From Maylandia zebra (lineage: Eukaryota > Chordata > Actinopteri > Cichliformes > Cichlidae), in contig NC_135170.1 in assembly GCF_041146795.1 (NCBI RefSeq), positions 7,717,033 through 7,781,032 of the forward strand: a DNA stretch of 64,000 bases. Reading direction: 5' to 3'. Positions 12,443 to 23,984 of the stretch are shown here, piece after piece. Made by a program: the position numbers and the translations under genes. A model generated the notes under the pieces. That model was not told the origin of the DNA and did not search any database. It saw only the letters and a list, made by a program, of their open reading frames with translations. The number at the start of each line of letters is the position of its first letter. Position 1 is the stretch's first letter.

Positions 12443-14126
12443 GTAAGACAGCATCTTTTATGCCCACACTTATTATCGATATATTAATTACTTTGATGTG
12501 CTTTTGTATATTATTTTGTGTCTGTATACTTCTGTGTGAGGGTGTGTTTGGGAGTCGCCAGTGGAGTCACAGCAGTATCCCGGTAATGCTGTATAATGTA
12601 CGCTACTAACGTGCTTACACTGTTAGGCTCTCGTTGTGTTATGTTTCTTTTTGTAGGGTACAAATAAAATGCATGTGTATGTATAAACGGCTTCTCCGCG
12701 ATAACACAGTTATCAGGATGTTCTGGATGATCGGGGATAAAAACACTGTGCAACCTGCTGCTCAGGCTCTCCGACTAGATTCCCGTCATATTTATAACCA
12801 AGCCTAATTTCAAGAGGCAATGTTACATAATACATGTAAAATGCAATCGTATTTTACAAAGTAAGATTTAACATTTGACATATACAAGAGCCAGCCGGAC
12901 CAGTAAAGACACACATTAATCCAGTAGCAGAGAAACATTTTTCTGAATTATGATTACTTGATACTTGGTAATAGCCTAATACGCTTTAATTGATTCTTAT
13001 GGTTATGATCATAAGATGAGAAGACTGATCAGATAACAACAACATTCCTCAATTCTAGCTTTTCATTCTTTTTCCGCTAATTGCTTTTTACATTACACAG
13101 AATTGTTTGATAAACTGAGAAGGGGCTAAAATGTTATGATTTAATATTGTTTTACCTGTTCATTTAAAATCCACTCACTTATGACCACAAATCAAAGTTA
13201 GCTACTGCTCTTCTGTGTGTAAGAGAGAGTACTGAATTCCTTTGCGTTCACACTTTTTTCACAGTTGTGGGCGCTAACAACTTTTCCGTAGGAAACCCTG
13301 AGTTTATTAATCATACTTCCCACAATGAGAAGTTTGCAGGGCTGTATTAGTTTGCCAGGTACCAAGTACAATGCCAGATGACTGTCTCAGTCAGGAGTTC
13401 TACACCACCTTCTCTAAACAGATCACCACAGAAGTAAAAGTAAACTCAATTCTTGGATGGAGTACATGGAGAGGGGTTTTCCAGGCAAACATTGGTAGTT
13501 ACATCATGTGGCTGCAGCGAGTAACACAGGCGTTGTGTGCCAGGCAGGTGGTTACCAAAGACTTTCTAGAAGTAGGTCAAAGTTACTGAGAGCAGTGATA
13601 CAGGCCAGCCCTGCCCTGTGCCTGCCTTATCTCCTCATACTAACTGTCAGAGCTCAACTGCTCTAAAGCAGGCTACACTGACAGTGGAAGATTACATTTG
13701 ATAGCTGGAGTTAATATCAACATCATAATGGTGGGGGGTGTAGTACTAGCATCAATTATAGGCTAATCGAAGGGTAATTCTAGTGGTTAGAGCGTAGCAG
13801 TAAGAAAGTTCTAACTTTGTTACAGCTGTTAAAATGAATCAGACTTTGTGAAGTTGTAAATGGGACAGAAACTGTCTGGGCATCACAGTTTTGCAGGGCT
13901 TTGCACTCAAATTACAACACATTTTCATATGGAAGGGACTAAAATATATTTAATATATTTATTTGCAATGATTAAATAAGAAACAACATCTAAAATTTGC
14001 CAGATTGCCTTTTTCGGATTAGGCCCTGATCAATGGAGAATTGGTGTATTTTCCTATCTTCTTTACTTTCCCATTGAGCCACGATATAGAATAGAACCTA
14101 AAAGAGCTTCTTTTTGCTTCTTGCAG

Positions 14127-14220
14127 GAGAACCACGCAAAAGAAGAGACACCACAGCGGTGGTGACCAACATCAAGCTTTATAGTCTGCTTTTCTAAAAC
14201 TACTGTCATCTGCCAAAACA
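14127..14220 (+). other. nfe2l1: nfe2l1 exon 2, 5' UTR part
   Basis: The acceptor TTTTTGCTTCTTGCAG at 14126 opens a short leader of 94 bases. It has no upstream ATG ahead of the start at 14221, where the context AACAATG is acceptable. Confidence 0.6.
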
Positions 14221-14496
14221 ATGCTGCACCTCAAGAAATACTTTACAGAAGGCCTTATCCAGATGGCCATCCTGCTGAGTCTCTGTGGCGTGAGGGTGGA
14301 CGTGGAACTGGAGCCCTACCTGCCTTCCTCTTTGCATGACATGATCCTGGGTCCAACCTCAGCCCTCACCCAAACACAGTTCCACAACCTCCGCAATCAC
14401 CTGGAGGAAGGCTTGCACCCCAAAAATGTAGAACTAGATGGGTTCTCCACAGCACAAAGGCTGCTGGGCTGGGTGCGCTCTTTGGACAGACTACAC
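14221..14496 (+). CDS. nfe2l1: nfe2l1 coding exon 1: ER anchor and NHB2 region
   Basis: Ninety-two codons, ending in phase 0 at a CAC then GTAAAA donor. It opens MLHLKKYFTEGLIQ, followed by a leucine-rich helix and GVRVDV. This is the uncleaved signal-anchor that separates NRF1 from NRF2. The block MILGPTSALTQTQFHNLRN is nearly the NFE2L1 sequence and argues against NFE2L3. Confidence 0.92.
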
Positions 14497-17347
14497 GTAA
14501 AAAAATGTTTTTCTTTTTAATCGTTATCTCTTTAGTCATCAATACTTTGCATTCCAATTATAAGTTCATGCAATTTTAAGGATTAAAGGAGCAGTTTAAA
14601 AGTATGCTTAGATATGATTATAGATAGAACTGTCATGTGAGTTTGTTCAGTAACAAGTTACAGCGGGCAGCAGATTTCGCTGACTTAGCACAAAAACCTG
14701 AAACATTTACCTCTTAAAATCCACCAGGTCACCACAGGAGTAGGCTTAAGTGTATTTTTACCCACACGTTAAACAAACATAGTTTCAGAAACTACAAGAT
14801 CAGATCAAATCAGAGTGTTTTACACATATCTGATCTTCTGTTGTAAGATTTCTGTTTGGGCATGCTATATAAAGAATTCTACATAAAGTAGTAGCGGTGC
14901 ACCTAACTCTAATCCTATACAGCTTATTGTAGGACAGCAAAATGAATGCTTTTGGTAAGACTCCTGTGATCTTGTGAGAAAAGTTCATATAATTGTGAAC
15001 CTTTCTCCACAGGTTCCACATGCAGAACTAGAGACATGGCTGGTCCAGCGGGAGCCAGAACCCCTCCCCATAAGATCTCCAGACCAGGCATCCTTGCTGG
15101 AAAGAACTCCTGCTGAAATAGAGAGAGAGTTGACTGCTCTGCCTGCGGAGCCACAAGCTGAACTTGAGGATGAAGAGGAGAAAGAGGATACAGAGGTACA
15201 GCAGTTTTATATGGAGTGATTTGCAACATTCAAATATAGGTTTTTCTTCTGTTTATTTTCATCTTCATGTGCCATGCTCCTCTAAAACCATTTTGACTTA
15301 TGTCTGAACTAGGTTAAGTGCAAGTGTGTGCAAAGGTTTATTACATGTTCTCTGATAAAATCATCAATAAACAGTCCCATAAGAGAACACACAGCCTTTA
15401 TACAGGGATGTCTATGCTGTAATAGTTAACACTAGGCCAAAGAGAATTAAGTTACAAGGGTTGACCTTTATCCTTGAGATAACAATGTGTTATCTAGAGG
15501 ATAAAATCCTGTTCACATGCAGCTTTTACAGCTGTTTGTGAAATTGTTTCTTGACAATTGGCTCTGTCTGTTTAAAGCCTTTTCTAATTGGTATATTGGC
15601 ACTCATAGGGCTGGGAGTAGGGAGAAATAGATGTGAACTGAGTGGAGATGATGAGTCAATAATTTTTTCTTGTGAAGAAAGAGAGCAGACCAAGAGAACA
15701 TCTGTGTATAACACCTGCCAAGCTGCTGTGTTAAACGGCCCTGAAAGTTCCATTTTTGGTTCATGAAAGTGAAAGGATACCATATGCCCGATAACCACTG
15801 TCTTACACCTCAATATGCACTGAGGCGGAGGAAGAACGGAGTGAGCGTGCTTATATGTCCAATCCATTCAATAGTTTGATTTAAAACCACAAATGTCAAA
15901 CCACAGGGGACCACCAAATCATTAGGTTGCACTGAAAATAAAAATGCTGCTTCTTGTCAAATATCAACAGATTTTTACAAGTCTGTAGGTCCACCCATAT
16001 TATCACTGAAGTATCAGTGTAGATATGTTGGAATGAATAGAAACCGCTGGCCATTATTTACATATATACTATATGAACGAGTGATGTCGACTAAAGAGCT
16101 GTTTTTGTTTGTTGACTGTCACCCAAACTGAGCTTGATGTCATGAGAGAGAATGAGTCAGAGATTGATGAGTCACTAGGAAACCTCACCTCACCGCACAT
16201 GACCTCACTAGGAAGCTGAAGTAATAAAATCAGTACAGTTGCAACACATGAAAGAATAAAAGCAAGAGCCTGCTGTTAGCTGTAGCTTTTCTTCTTTTCT
16301 TGTAGTACACTGTTTGAGTCTTTGGGGTCACGCACACTGCTCACTACTCTTTTAATGCCCACCGACTGGTTCAACTAATGGTACTAGATACTGAATAACT
16401 GCAAGTTGTACAGTTTGAGTTTTATTTATATTTTAATCTTAATTTATTCAGATATTTTCCTAGTGAATTTCCCCCTTGAGAATTTGTTGAAGCTTGAAGT
16501 TAGGGCCTGGCCTCATTGACAGGTGTGTAGACCCAGGCAGCTGCTGATTGGACTTCTCCAGTGTCTCTGTTGTTTTGGTACCTTTTGCTAATGGCAAACA
16601 ATATAACTTGTTGTGTGATATAGACTCAGTTACTGAGGACTAAATGGAGGGATCTGAGTCTGTGCTTTGCACCCCTACAATTTATGGATGAAGCTTGCTA
16701 GCTAAGCTTACTAGCGTTAACGGATAATTTAGTAGTTCAAATATAGTCACATCTTAAAAAAGAAAAAACAAACAAGCGGCTCTATAGGTCTGTGTGGTGC
16801 TCCACAGTGTGACTTGTTGAATCCATGTTGATAGTTTACTTCCAGTTCATATCTACAAATCCACTGGGGAAACAAGGCAGGTGAACTAAGGATGAATATC
16901 CCACATTGAAACAGAGCCATAAATAATAGTAGTAGTGTCAAAATGTTAACTTTAATTTTAGGTAAGCGAATGTGCTGATGAACAGTTCACTCCATGTTAC
17001 TGCTTGCTGCTAGTTCCATTTAATAATGGCAACAGCTCTCACATGCCTGGTCAAGCTTTGACCAGAATTAAACACTCACATAACCTGTCTTAGTATCTGA
17101 GTACTGTAACAGTAAAAGGGCAACCACATCTCTCTCAGCTTACAGTGTTAAGGGTTTCTTGAAAAATACATAGAAAGATCACCATGAGTGTATGCTCAGA
17201 AAGGTGCATTTTACATTATTTAATCATCACTATAGACGGGGTTACACACACTAAATTATGACTAAACAAAACACTGTGACCGATGCCAACAAACAGAATG
17301 TACAGTATAAAAATAACCCACATGCTGGCCAGCATGTCCAGTCAGGA

Positions 17348-17412
<65 letters not shown>

Positions 17413-20400
17413 CTATCCCCTCGTCATCAAAATGAAAACAAATATAATGTCAGCTATCAGAATCAACTAGCCAGCGTACACACAAACACAGTCACACTCA
17501 TACAGAATGAAAGCCTTATTAGTGTCCTTCAGCCTTGTGACTGTCTGGCTTGTTTTGAAACCTGATCACTAACTTATTGCTTACTGACACACATCGGCAT
17601 TACTCCGTTTTGCAATCCCTCCTGTTTACAGCAGCAGTTCAGACATTCACAAGCAATGAGCCGTCATGCTTGTAAACAAACGCACATTATTGCATGAGGT
17701 TTTAACTTGCACTTGTGGTAGGAAGTAAACAGGAGTAGCGAGCAGTGATGAAACTGATCATATAAATAAGTAAATAAATCAGTTACATTGCTATAGTCAC
17801 AACTAAAACAATTTAGCAGTTATGATGAATGGAATGATATGGGCGCAAAATGAGACACTAAGCTGAACTCCTGTCATGCAGCAGCAATCTAGCTTTGATT
17901 TATATTCTGTATGTTGAAAGCCACATATTTGTCTCAGCTGACCAGCTGCTGGGGGTCTTGTGTTTGTCTCGAAAGTCCCCAACCAGGTCAGGAAGGTCGA
18001 AGATATTTTGAGCCAGTCTGTCTGTTTGTTGCCTGGTAAAACAGAAAATGCATCTGACAGATTTCAGTATGGAAATTACCCAGTATAACTGGCACACGTG
18101 TGAAACCTTTGGTGAGCAGTAGTTGCTGGATTTGTAATTGTAATTAAATAATGTATCTTTTATTAAATGTTACTGTTTGACTTTTGTGGTAAATTCTTAC
18201 AAAATGTTTACCATCTTTGGAAATGAATATAAGTGGGCAACCAGGGAGATAGATATTCGTTTAATGCAGGGGTGCGGAACTTCAGGCTTCAAGGGCCGAT
18301 GTCCTGCAAGTTTGAGATGTGTCCTTGATCCAGCACTGCGGATTTAAATGGCTAAATTACCTCCTCAACATGTCTTGAAGTTCTCCAGAGGACTGGTGAT
18401 GAACTAATCATTTGATTCAGGTGTGTTGACCCCGGGTGACATCTAAAACCTGCAAGACTTCTGGCCCTTGAGGCCTGGAGTTCCCCACCCCTGGTTTAAT
18501 GTACATTGTTTGCTAAACTGCTGGTTTGACTGTGAAAATAAATCTTGTTTTATATATATATCCCCTCAGCCTTTCCTCTCCTCGTTACCATCTGAACGAT
18601 ATTCCAATGTCACGGCTGTATGTCAGTGAATCAATGTCTTGTTTGCTCTTGGCATACAGATTGATGTCATCCATGTAGAGGAGGCTGCTGACAATTGCTC
18701 CATTCTGTAGTCAGTATCCATAGCCAGTCTTTATCTCACTGAGGGGGTTGAGGCCTATGCAGAGCATCTCCTTGGTAGATCTCACATGATAGTGACTTGA
18801 AGTTGGTTCGCCACATGAGTTCCTGATGAAACAACTGAAGGTCCTGATGTACAGTTCTAGGCTTTCCTGGATCCAGGTGTGGGGCATCTTGTAACCAATC
18901 CAGAAAGTGCACAATCTCTTGCTAACCATGATTAATAAACTACAGACACCACTATCCAGACCACCCCTGAAGGTCAGCTAAAATAAGCACCCATGTGGTT
19001 ATTTTTTATTAGTCCTTTATTTATCCAGGTAAAATCTCATTGAGATTAAAAATCTCATTTCCAAGAGAGACCTGGCATCATGGTAACAAATGTCAAAATA
19101 CATGTACTACATATGTATATAACATTAAAACAAATACAATATCCTGTACGAACATGTGAAAAATATACAATAACAGATCAAATTAAGAGCGATATTAAAA
19201 ACAATCACATTGAGTAAAAGAGTTATTCTCTCGTTCTTCAAGATGGACTTAAACTCCCCCAAGGTAACCAGTTCTGATAATTTCAGTTCCTTCTGCAGAT
19301 TATTCCAGGAAGCAGGGGCAGCATATTTAAAAGCCTTTTTCCCCAATTCTGCTCTGATTTTTGGGACAATCAATTGTATGATATTGTGAAAATGAAGGCT
19401 GTATTGGTTGTGGTTTTTACGCATATAAACACATAAATAAGCAGGAATCAGCCCAAGAAGAGATTTATAGATAAAGATGTATCTGATTTCTTAGTCATCC
19501 AGCAAAGATTAACGATAGGTTAAACTCACTTTTTTTTTTTTTTTTTTTTTTAGACTTCCCTCCAGGAGTGTTTCAGGTTATTGGAGGAGACCTTCCCCTC
19601 CACAGAGGAACAATGGGTAGGTTGCCACCATAGTCTGTTCTCTTCTCATTTGTTTTTAATCCTTTCCTTACGTTTAACAGTGCTCAGAATTTCTTTTGGT
19701 TGCTTTGACCTCAGCTAAATGATGTTGTTGGTGGAATGGGGGACCTGGAGAGGCAGCCCTCAGACAGAGACTCTCTACTGTTCCCCACTGATAATCCCTC
19801 CATGGATTTTGAGCTCCATTGGCAGGATTTGCTAAATATCATGGAACCTGAGGTGACTAGGAGAAAAAAAATGAAAATATATTTACTAAATAGAGTGAGA
19901 TAAAATTATGGGATAAAATTAAAAAATCAAGATACAGTAAATTTAGATACAATTCTCATTTCTGCCCTCCAGAACACAGACATGGACATGGCATCATCAG
20001 ACCACAATCTAAGTTCAGGACCATCTGGAACCTTTCGAGGAAATGTGTCTGGAACAATGTCTAACTGCTGTGACAATCCTGTTACAGAAGCTGATCAGGA
20101 GACTCATTTGCAACATGGTAATTAATTTCATAATAAACCATAGCTGTTTATGTTATGTCTATGTTTCCACAGCTTTTAAAAATATCTTGGGACCTTTTTC
20201 AGTAGATGCTTAGAAAAAATAATTAGGACACTGAGCCCAACTTAACAAAATTTTGTCTGGGTTTTTAAAAATAATACAAAACACTGATCACTTTCATAGT
20301 CAAGATTACAGATAGGAATTTGTAAGTTCTAATAACTTTGGAAAACCCTTAAGAAAACTCTAGAGAAACTATATAAGATCCGGACATTTTCTAAATATAT

Positions 20401-22240
20401 GGCATAATTTGCTTTTCTTGTTTACAGACAATTCTGTGAATGTTTGTTCCAAACCCACAACCTGTTGTAAATAATATATGTATATTTTTGCCACCATGCC
20501 CACACCATCTTTCCAGGTTTATTAGAGCCTCAATCTGAGTCTGAGCCAGTCCTGCTTCCATTAACCCCTACTGCAGAATTGGATGACCACAACTCAGCAT
20601 TAAACACACGGGACACTATGAATAACATTAATGGACATCCCTTGAATAGTCCTCCAGACCAAACAGATCTGCTTGCAGAAGAACCTATAGAAGACTTCAG
20701 CATGGAACTAATGGAAGAAGATAACATTATCAGTTTTTTATCACAAGTTGATGTGGGTAGGATGGAACCAGAACATCGTCCTGGCATTGATGTTAACTTT
20801 CAATCTTCCAATTCCACCCTACCTTTAGATGGAAATGTTATGACCCAAGACCTTGTGGGGTCTCCTTCCAGTCACCTACTGGGGTATGAAGACAATGAAG
20901 ATGATCTTCCTGTTCCACTTAGTGATCTTTTAGAGGATGCTGCCATTTTGGATGAAATTAGATTGTTGGACCAGGCTCTGGAGGAAGGATTCAGTCCTGA
21001 GATGGCAGCCAGATTGGAAGATGAAAGCTGCTTCAACCATGAACTAGCAGAACAGGAAATTGGCAGTGATGATGACCACTTAGGCTCTAAGATTGCAGTC
21101 ATAGAAAATCATGGTCGACCATCAACACATCATCATGGCAATTCCACAGGTAGGCAATACCATAACTATTTTATTTACAAAATCTGTAACACTTACAGTT
21201 CAGTACAGTTCTTTGAAGAGCATGATAAATAAAAAAAGTGCAGATAATGAAACTGTGAAACTTACTTTGATCTTACTTTTATCTTAATCTTCCTAGATTG
21301 TGAGGGTGAGCTAGATTCAGACTCCGGTCTATCCTTGGACTTCAGCCACAGCCTTGCTTCTCCATGTACTTCTGAGGCCTCCTCTTGTTCCTCTTCGTCA
21401 ACGTCCTCTTCATTTTATGTCTCAGCTACGGGAAGTTCCTTCTCCAAAGATGATGATGAAGATTCTGAGGAAGACTTAGCTGGTTCAGATGTGGAAGCAG
21501 TAATGATGATAAAGCAGGAAGAGCTTGAAGAGGAAGACATGGGGGCAGTAGGAGGAGAGAATCATGAAAATAAGCTTGTTCCTGTCGACTATTCTGATCA
21601 TAGTCTGTTTCATGGGTTTTCCTGGCTGGAGCATATTGGCCATGATCACACGTATAACATGCCCTCGTCCTCCGCCTGTTCTATCCCCCTTGGCAAGATG
21701 CATACCAAACACGCTAAATCGACTCGACAACACGATAGTGTCAAACCTTACCCACAGTCCTTTTCTAGATCCATCTCAGAGAACAAAATTTGGAGTCAGG
21801 ATGAGCGCCGTGCACGAACCCTGAAGATCCCTTTCTCCAATGAGCTAATTGTTAATCTGCCAGTGGAGGAGTTTAATAGCCTACTGTCCAATTACCAGCT
21901 CAGTGAGGAGCAACTTACCCTTATCAAGGACATACGACGTCGTGGTAAGAACAAGATAGCTGCCCAGAACTGCAGGAAGAGGAAACAAGATGTGCTGTTG
22001 GGCCTGGAGGACGATGTGTCCTCTTTAAGGCGGCACCGTTCACGTCTACTAAGAGAAAAACGGGAAACCCTAAGGAATCTGCAGGAAATTAGACGCCATA
22101 TGGAAAGGCTATACAAGGAAGTATTTTCCAGGTTGACAAGGGAGGAAGGGAGTCCCATGGATGCTACAGAGTACATGCTTCATTTTAAACCTAATGGAAG
22201 AAACAGTAAAAAACAGAGTCAAAGGGACAAGAAGAAGTGA
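14221..22240 (+). CDS. nfe2l1: NFE2L1/NRF1-type CNC-bZIP transcription factor, seven coding exons
   Basis: Join 14221-14496, 15013-15195, 19554-19616, 19715-19852, 19973-20117, 20517-21149 and 21297-22240; phases are consistent and give 793 residues (human about 772). NRF1 is made as an ER membrane glycoprotein, retrotranslocated, cleaved by DDI2 and sent to the nucleus, where with small MAF it activates proteasome genes. Seen here: NHB1 signal-anchor (residues 7-24), TQTQFHNLRN and HPK block, a TWL site at 100-102 equivalent to the DDI2 site, a Neh5-like FELHWQDLLNIM near 205-218, four N-X-S/T sequons in the middle, DSDSGLSLD degron near 486-494, HDHTYNM, CNC motif and basic region near 665-712, then a leucine zipper. 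DIDLID and ETGE motifs are not recognisable and the C-terminus lacks VLLIP. The cbx1 neighbour favours nfe2l1 over nfe2l3; it may be the faster-evolving teleost 'a' copy. Confidence 0.9.
15013..15195 (+). CDS. nfe2l1: nfe2l1 coding exon 2: proteolytic site and acidic linker
   Basis: Sixty-one codons after the acceptor TTTCTCCACAG. It encodes VPHAELETWLVQREPEP, in which Trp101-Leu102 aligns with the Trp103-Leu104 DDI2 cleavage site of human NRF1, then a Glu-rich stretch. The human DIDLIDILW motif, which should follow, is not seen. Confidence 0.88.
17351..17411. repeat. (CA)n microsatellite
   Basis: About 30 uninterrupted CA units in nfe2l1 intron 3; likely polymorphic. Confidence 0.97.
18267..18493. 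mobile_element. 227-bp hAT-type MITE with intact 8-bp target duplication
   Basis: The ends CAGGGGTGCGGAACTTCAGG and, inverted, CAGGGGTGGGGAACTCCAGG are imperfect terminal inverted repeats of a well-known teleost hAT type. The identical octamer GTTTAATG flanks both sides (18259-18266 and 18494-18501). There is no coding capacity. It sits inside nfe2l1 intron 3. Confidence 0.93.
18570..18929 (-). mobile_element. antisense R4/Dong (Rex6)-like LINE fragment
   Basis: Read on the minus strand, it contains CIGLNPLSEIKTGYGY and downstream text equivalent to LYMDDI-LYAKS. This is a reverse-transcriptase signature I associate with fish R4/Rex6-type elements. The frame is broken in several places. Family name is from memory. 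Confidence 0.55.
18990..19470 (-). mobile_element. 3' end of a non-LTR retrotransposon (LINE)
   Basis: On the minus strand, AFKYAAPASWNNLQKELKLS and LGEFKSILKN match the C-terminal segment of fish LINE polyproteins. The 3' end reads AATCTCAATGAGATTTTACC then TGGATAAATAAAGG, the usual terminal motif of this family. It is 5' truncated. Confidence 0.65.
19554..19616 (+). CDS. nfe2l1: nfe2l1 coding exon 3 (21 codons)
   Basis: A 63-base exon directly after a 20-base T tract and TAG, encoding TSLQECFRLLEETFPSTEEQ and Trp. Both ends keep phase 0. The LEETFPS text resembles an eroded form of the ETGE-containing NRF1/NRF2 segment, without the KEAP1-binding ETGE itself. Confidence 0.75.
19715..19852 (+). 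CDS. nfe2l1: nfe2l1 coding exon 4: Neh5-like activation element
   Basis: Forty-six codons, phase 0 at both ends. The C-terminal half reads FELHWQDLLNIMEPE, a close match to the NRF1 FDLEQQWQDLMSIMEMQ activation motif. Confidence 0.88.
19973..20117 (+). CDS. nfe2l1: nfe2l1 coding exon 5: Asn/Ser/Thr-rich segment
   Basis: Forty-eight codons plus one base. It is Asn/Ser-rich with N-L-S and N-V-S sequons, equivalent to the start of the NST glycodomain that is N-glycosylated in the ER lumen and later edited by NGLY1 in NRF1. Confidence 0.85.
20517..21149 (+). CDS. nfe2l1: nfe2l1 coding exon 6: acidic activation region
   Basis: Acceptor ATCTTTCCAG. The exon is acidic throughout and carries two further N-S-T sequons and the block LSDLLEDAAILDEIRLLDQA followed by LEEGFSPEMAARLE. 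This matches the NRF1 LLDEAMLDEISLMDLAIEEGF segment. Confidence 0.9.
21297..22240 (+). CDS. nfe2l1: nfe2l1 coding exon 7: Neh6-like degron, CNC and bZIP
   Basis: Encodes residues 481-793. In order: DSDSGLSLDFSHS (beta-TrCP type degron), a Ser-rich run, an acidic run, WLEHIGHDHTYNM, the CNC motif around LPVEEFNSLLSNYQLSEEQ, basic region RRRGKNKIAAQNCRKRK, a heptad zipper, and a lysine-rich tail. The conserved Neh3 GDGSVLLIP segment is replaced by a short FKPNGRNSKKQSQ tail. Confidence 0.93.
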
Positions 22241-23480
22241 AGAGATATCAAAAATGTAAAGAGGTTCTTTAAAAGGAAGTGTGACCACAAAAATGAAGGT
22301 GGTAGGTTGGTGAGGAAGGAACCCAGGGTCATTTTTAAACAAATAGTCCTGAGTGTCCAAAACCTCAAAGAACCAAGCATGTTTCCCTAAGGGTCCTTAC
22401 TTGTTGGCATGATTGATGGATTGGGAAAATGGAAGTTGAGCAGTAAATGGAAAAAGACTTGATTCTGGCTTGTGTTAAGCTTCTGGGCAATTTGAGTTTT
22501 TATTTAAGTGGGTAGCGAACCCGGGACCAGCATTCTAGAATGCTAGTTTAATGCCTAAGAATTTCTTATGCTTAAAAATATTGTGTTCAACAGCCAGTGT
22601 ATAGAAAACGGATAGAAGGCCTGATCCTTGCTATCAGCTAATAGACCCCAAAAGTCGTTGACACTACACTGACTATGAGCCAGCGTACACGAGTTGTTTA
22701 TAGTGATACAGGAAACCTGCACAGGGAAGACTTGGATTTGTGGGGCTCAAACCTGGGTATATTCAGTTCCTAGACTGCACTGTACCCACACAGTACCCTC
22801 AGGACAACATAGTTAATTTCCCAAAACTTGAAGACATAGGGTAGAATATTCAGATGTATATTTTCAGATCTAGGCACATTGGAAGCTTTGTGGTATTGCA
22901 TATACCTTTTTTTTTTTTGGCTAAATAAGCTATATCAGTAGGTTGTAGCATTTCATAGGACATATCCAACAAAAAAAAGATTAAATATTAGCAACATCAT
23001 GTGTCATGATTTAGAATTATATGTGAGAACAAATTCTGGTAGCAGCACTGTATATTGTTGATGTTTCAGGACTGTTGGTTCAGAATGTGTGTCAATTCGG
23101 ATGGACTGCTATGTAAACAACCAGGAAAATGAACAGAGATTTGCTCAGTTGTTAACGCAACCAGATGGACATGCTGGCTGATACTATTGTCTAAAACACT
23201 GGGAAATACAACTATCATGGCAGGCGTTCAGTGCTTCACACAATGTAAAGAATCATTGTCTGTGATCCCTGTAAGTCAAAGAAATGCAGTAAGACAACTA
23301 CATAATCAGAATCCTGTTTTTGAAATTGATTTTAAAAAAAGGGTGAAATTTCCAACCTGCATACAAGCCTTGTTTGTATTCTATTAATTCCCAATGTGCT
23401 TGCTGGTATTCAAGGACATGGGAACTTAACTTTTTGTAATATAAAAAACATGAAAAAATAAAAATAAAAGTTTTACTTTG
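22241..23480 (+). terminator. nfe2l1: nfe2l1 3' UTR and poly(A) signals
   Basis: Two overlapping AATAAA hexamers (23457-23462 and 23463-23468) followed by a T/G-rich stretch make a good cleavage site about 1.2 kb after the stop. No other gene is visible within it. Confidence 0.6.
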
Positions 23481-23930
23481 CGCCTAGCAGTGTTGTGTTT
23501 CTGGCCATTGATGCTGAAATATTGAATTTGGAATATATAACCTGTATACGTTTCATTCTGTATTTTTTCCCCTGCTGTTACAGTTATATATGTCAGGCAA
23601 CTATTAAGGAAAAAAAATTGCTGAGAGGATGCAATCTTGCATTACAGCTAGTGCGCCCCAAAATCAAACACTTAAAATGGAAGGATAATGCAATAATGGT
23701 GAGGATGGCTGACATTATGCTAGCAATATTAATAAACACCATTTCATTGAAAGCTCTTAGTGGAAACTATCTTTTAAATTCTGCAGAACAATGCAATGTC
23801 ATGTTATCACTACTGAATTTTATCCAAGCAGACTAAAGAGTCCGTGCACTCTCAGAGGTGGCATCATCTGCTGTTATAACTTGTCCTTCTACATTTTTCT
23901 AGTTTTGAGTTTAAGGTTCTCTGAGTGAGA

Positions 23931-23984
23931 GACTATCTCTCCACTCCGTGCATATGGAATATGTAATAGAGTGGAGAGATAGTC
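23931..23984. other. 16-bp perfect hairpin downstream of nfe2l1
   Basis: Arms 23931-23946 (GACTATCTCTCCACTC) and 23969-23984 are perfect reverse complements. The 22-base loop can itself pair CATAT with ATATG. It is about 450 bases past the nfe2l1 poly(A) signal. Confidence 0.85.

Larger units (their letters stand above)
15196..19553 (+). other. nfe2l1 intron 3 with transposon insertions
   Basis: A 4.4-kb intron between coding exons 2 and 3, far longer than its neighbours. It holds a CA microsatellite, a 227-bp hAT MITE, two antisense LINE scraps and three TGAGTCA sites. I searched it for an exon with the missing DIDLIDILW motif and found none. Confidence 0.8.

Noticed and set aside
14221..22240. 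nfe2l3 or nfe2l2 identity for the CNC-bZIP gene
   Set aside because: The MILGPTSALTQTQFHNLRN block, HTYNM text and a CBX1-type neighbour fit NFE2L1 better; NFE2L2 lacks the ER anchor.
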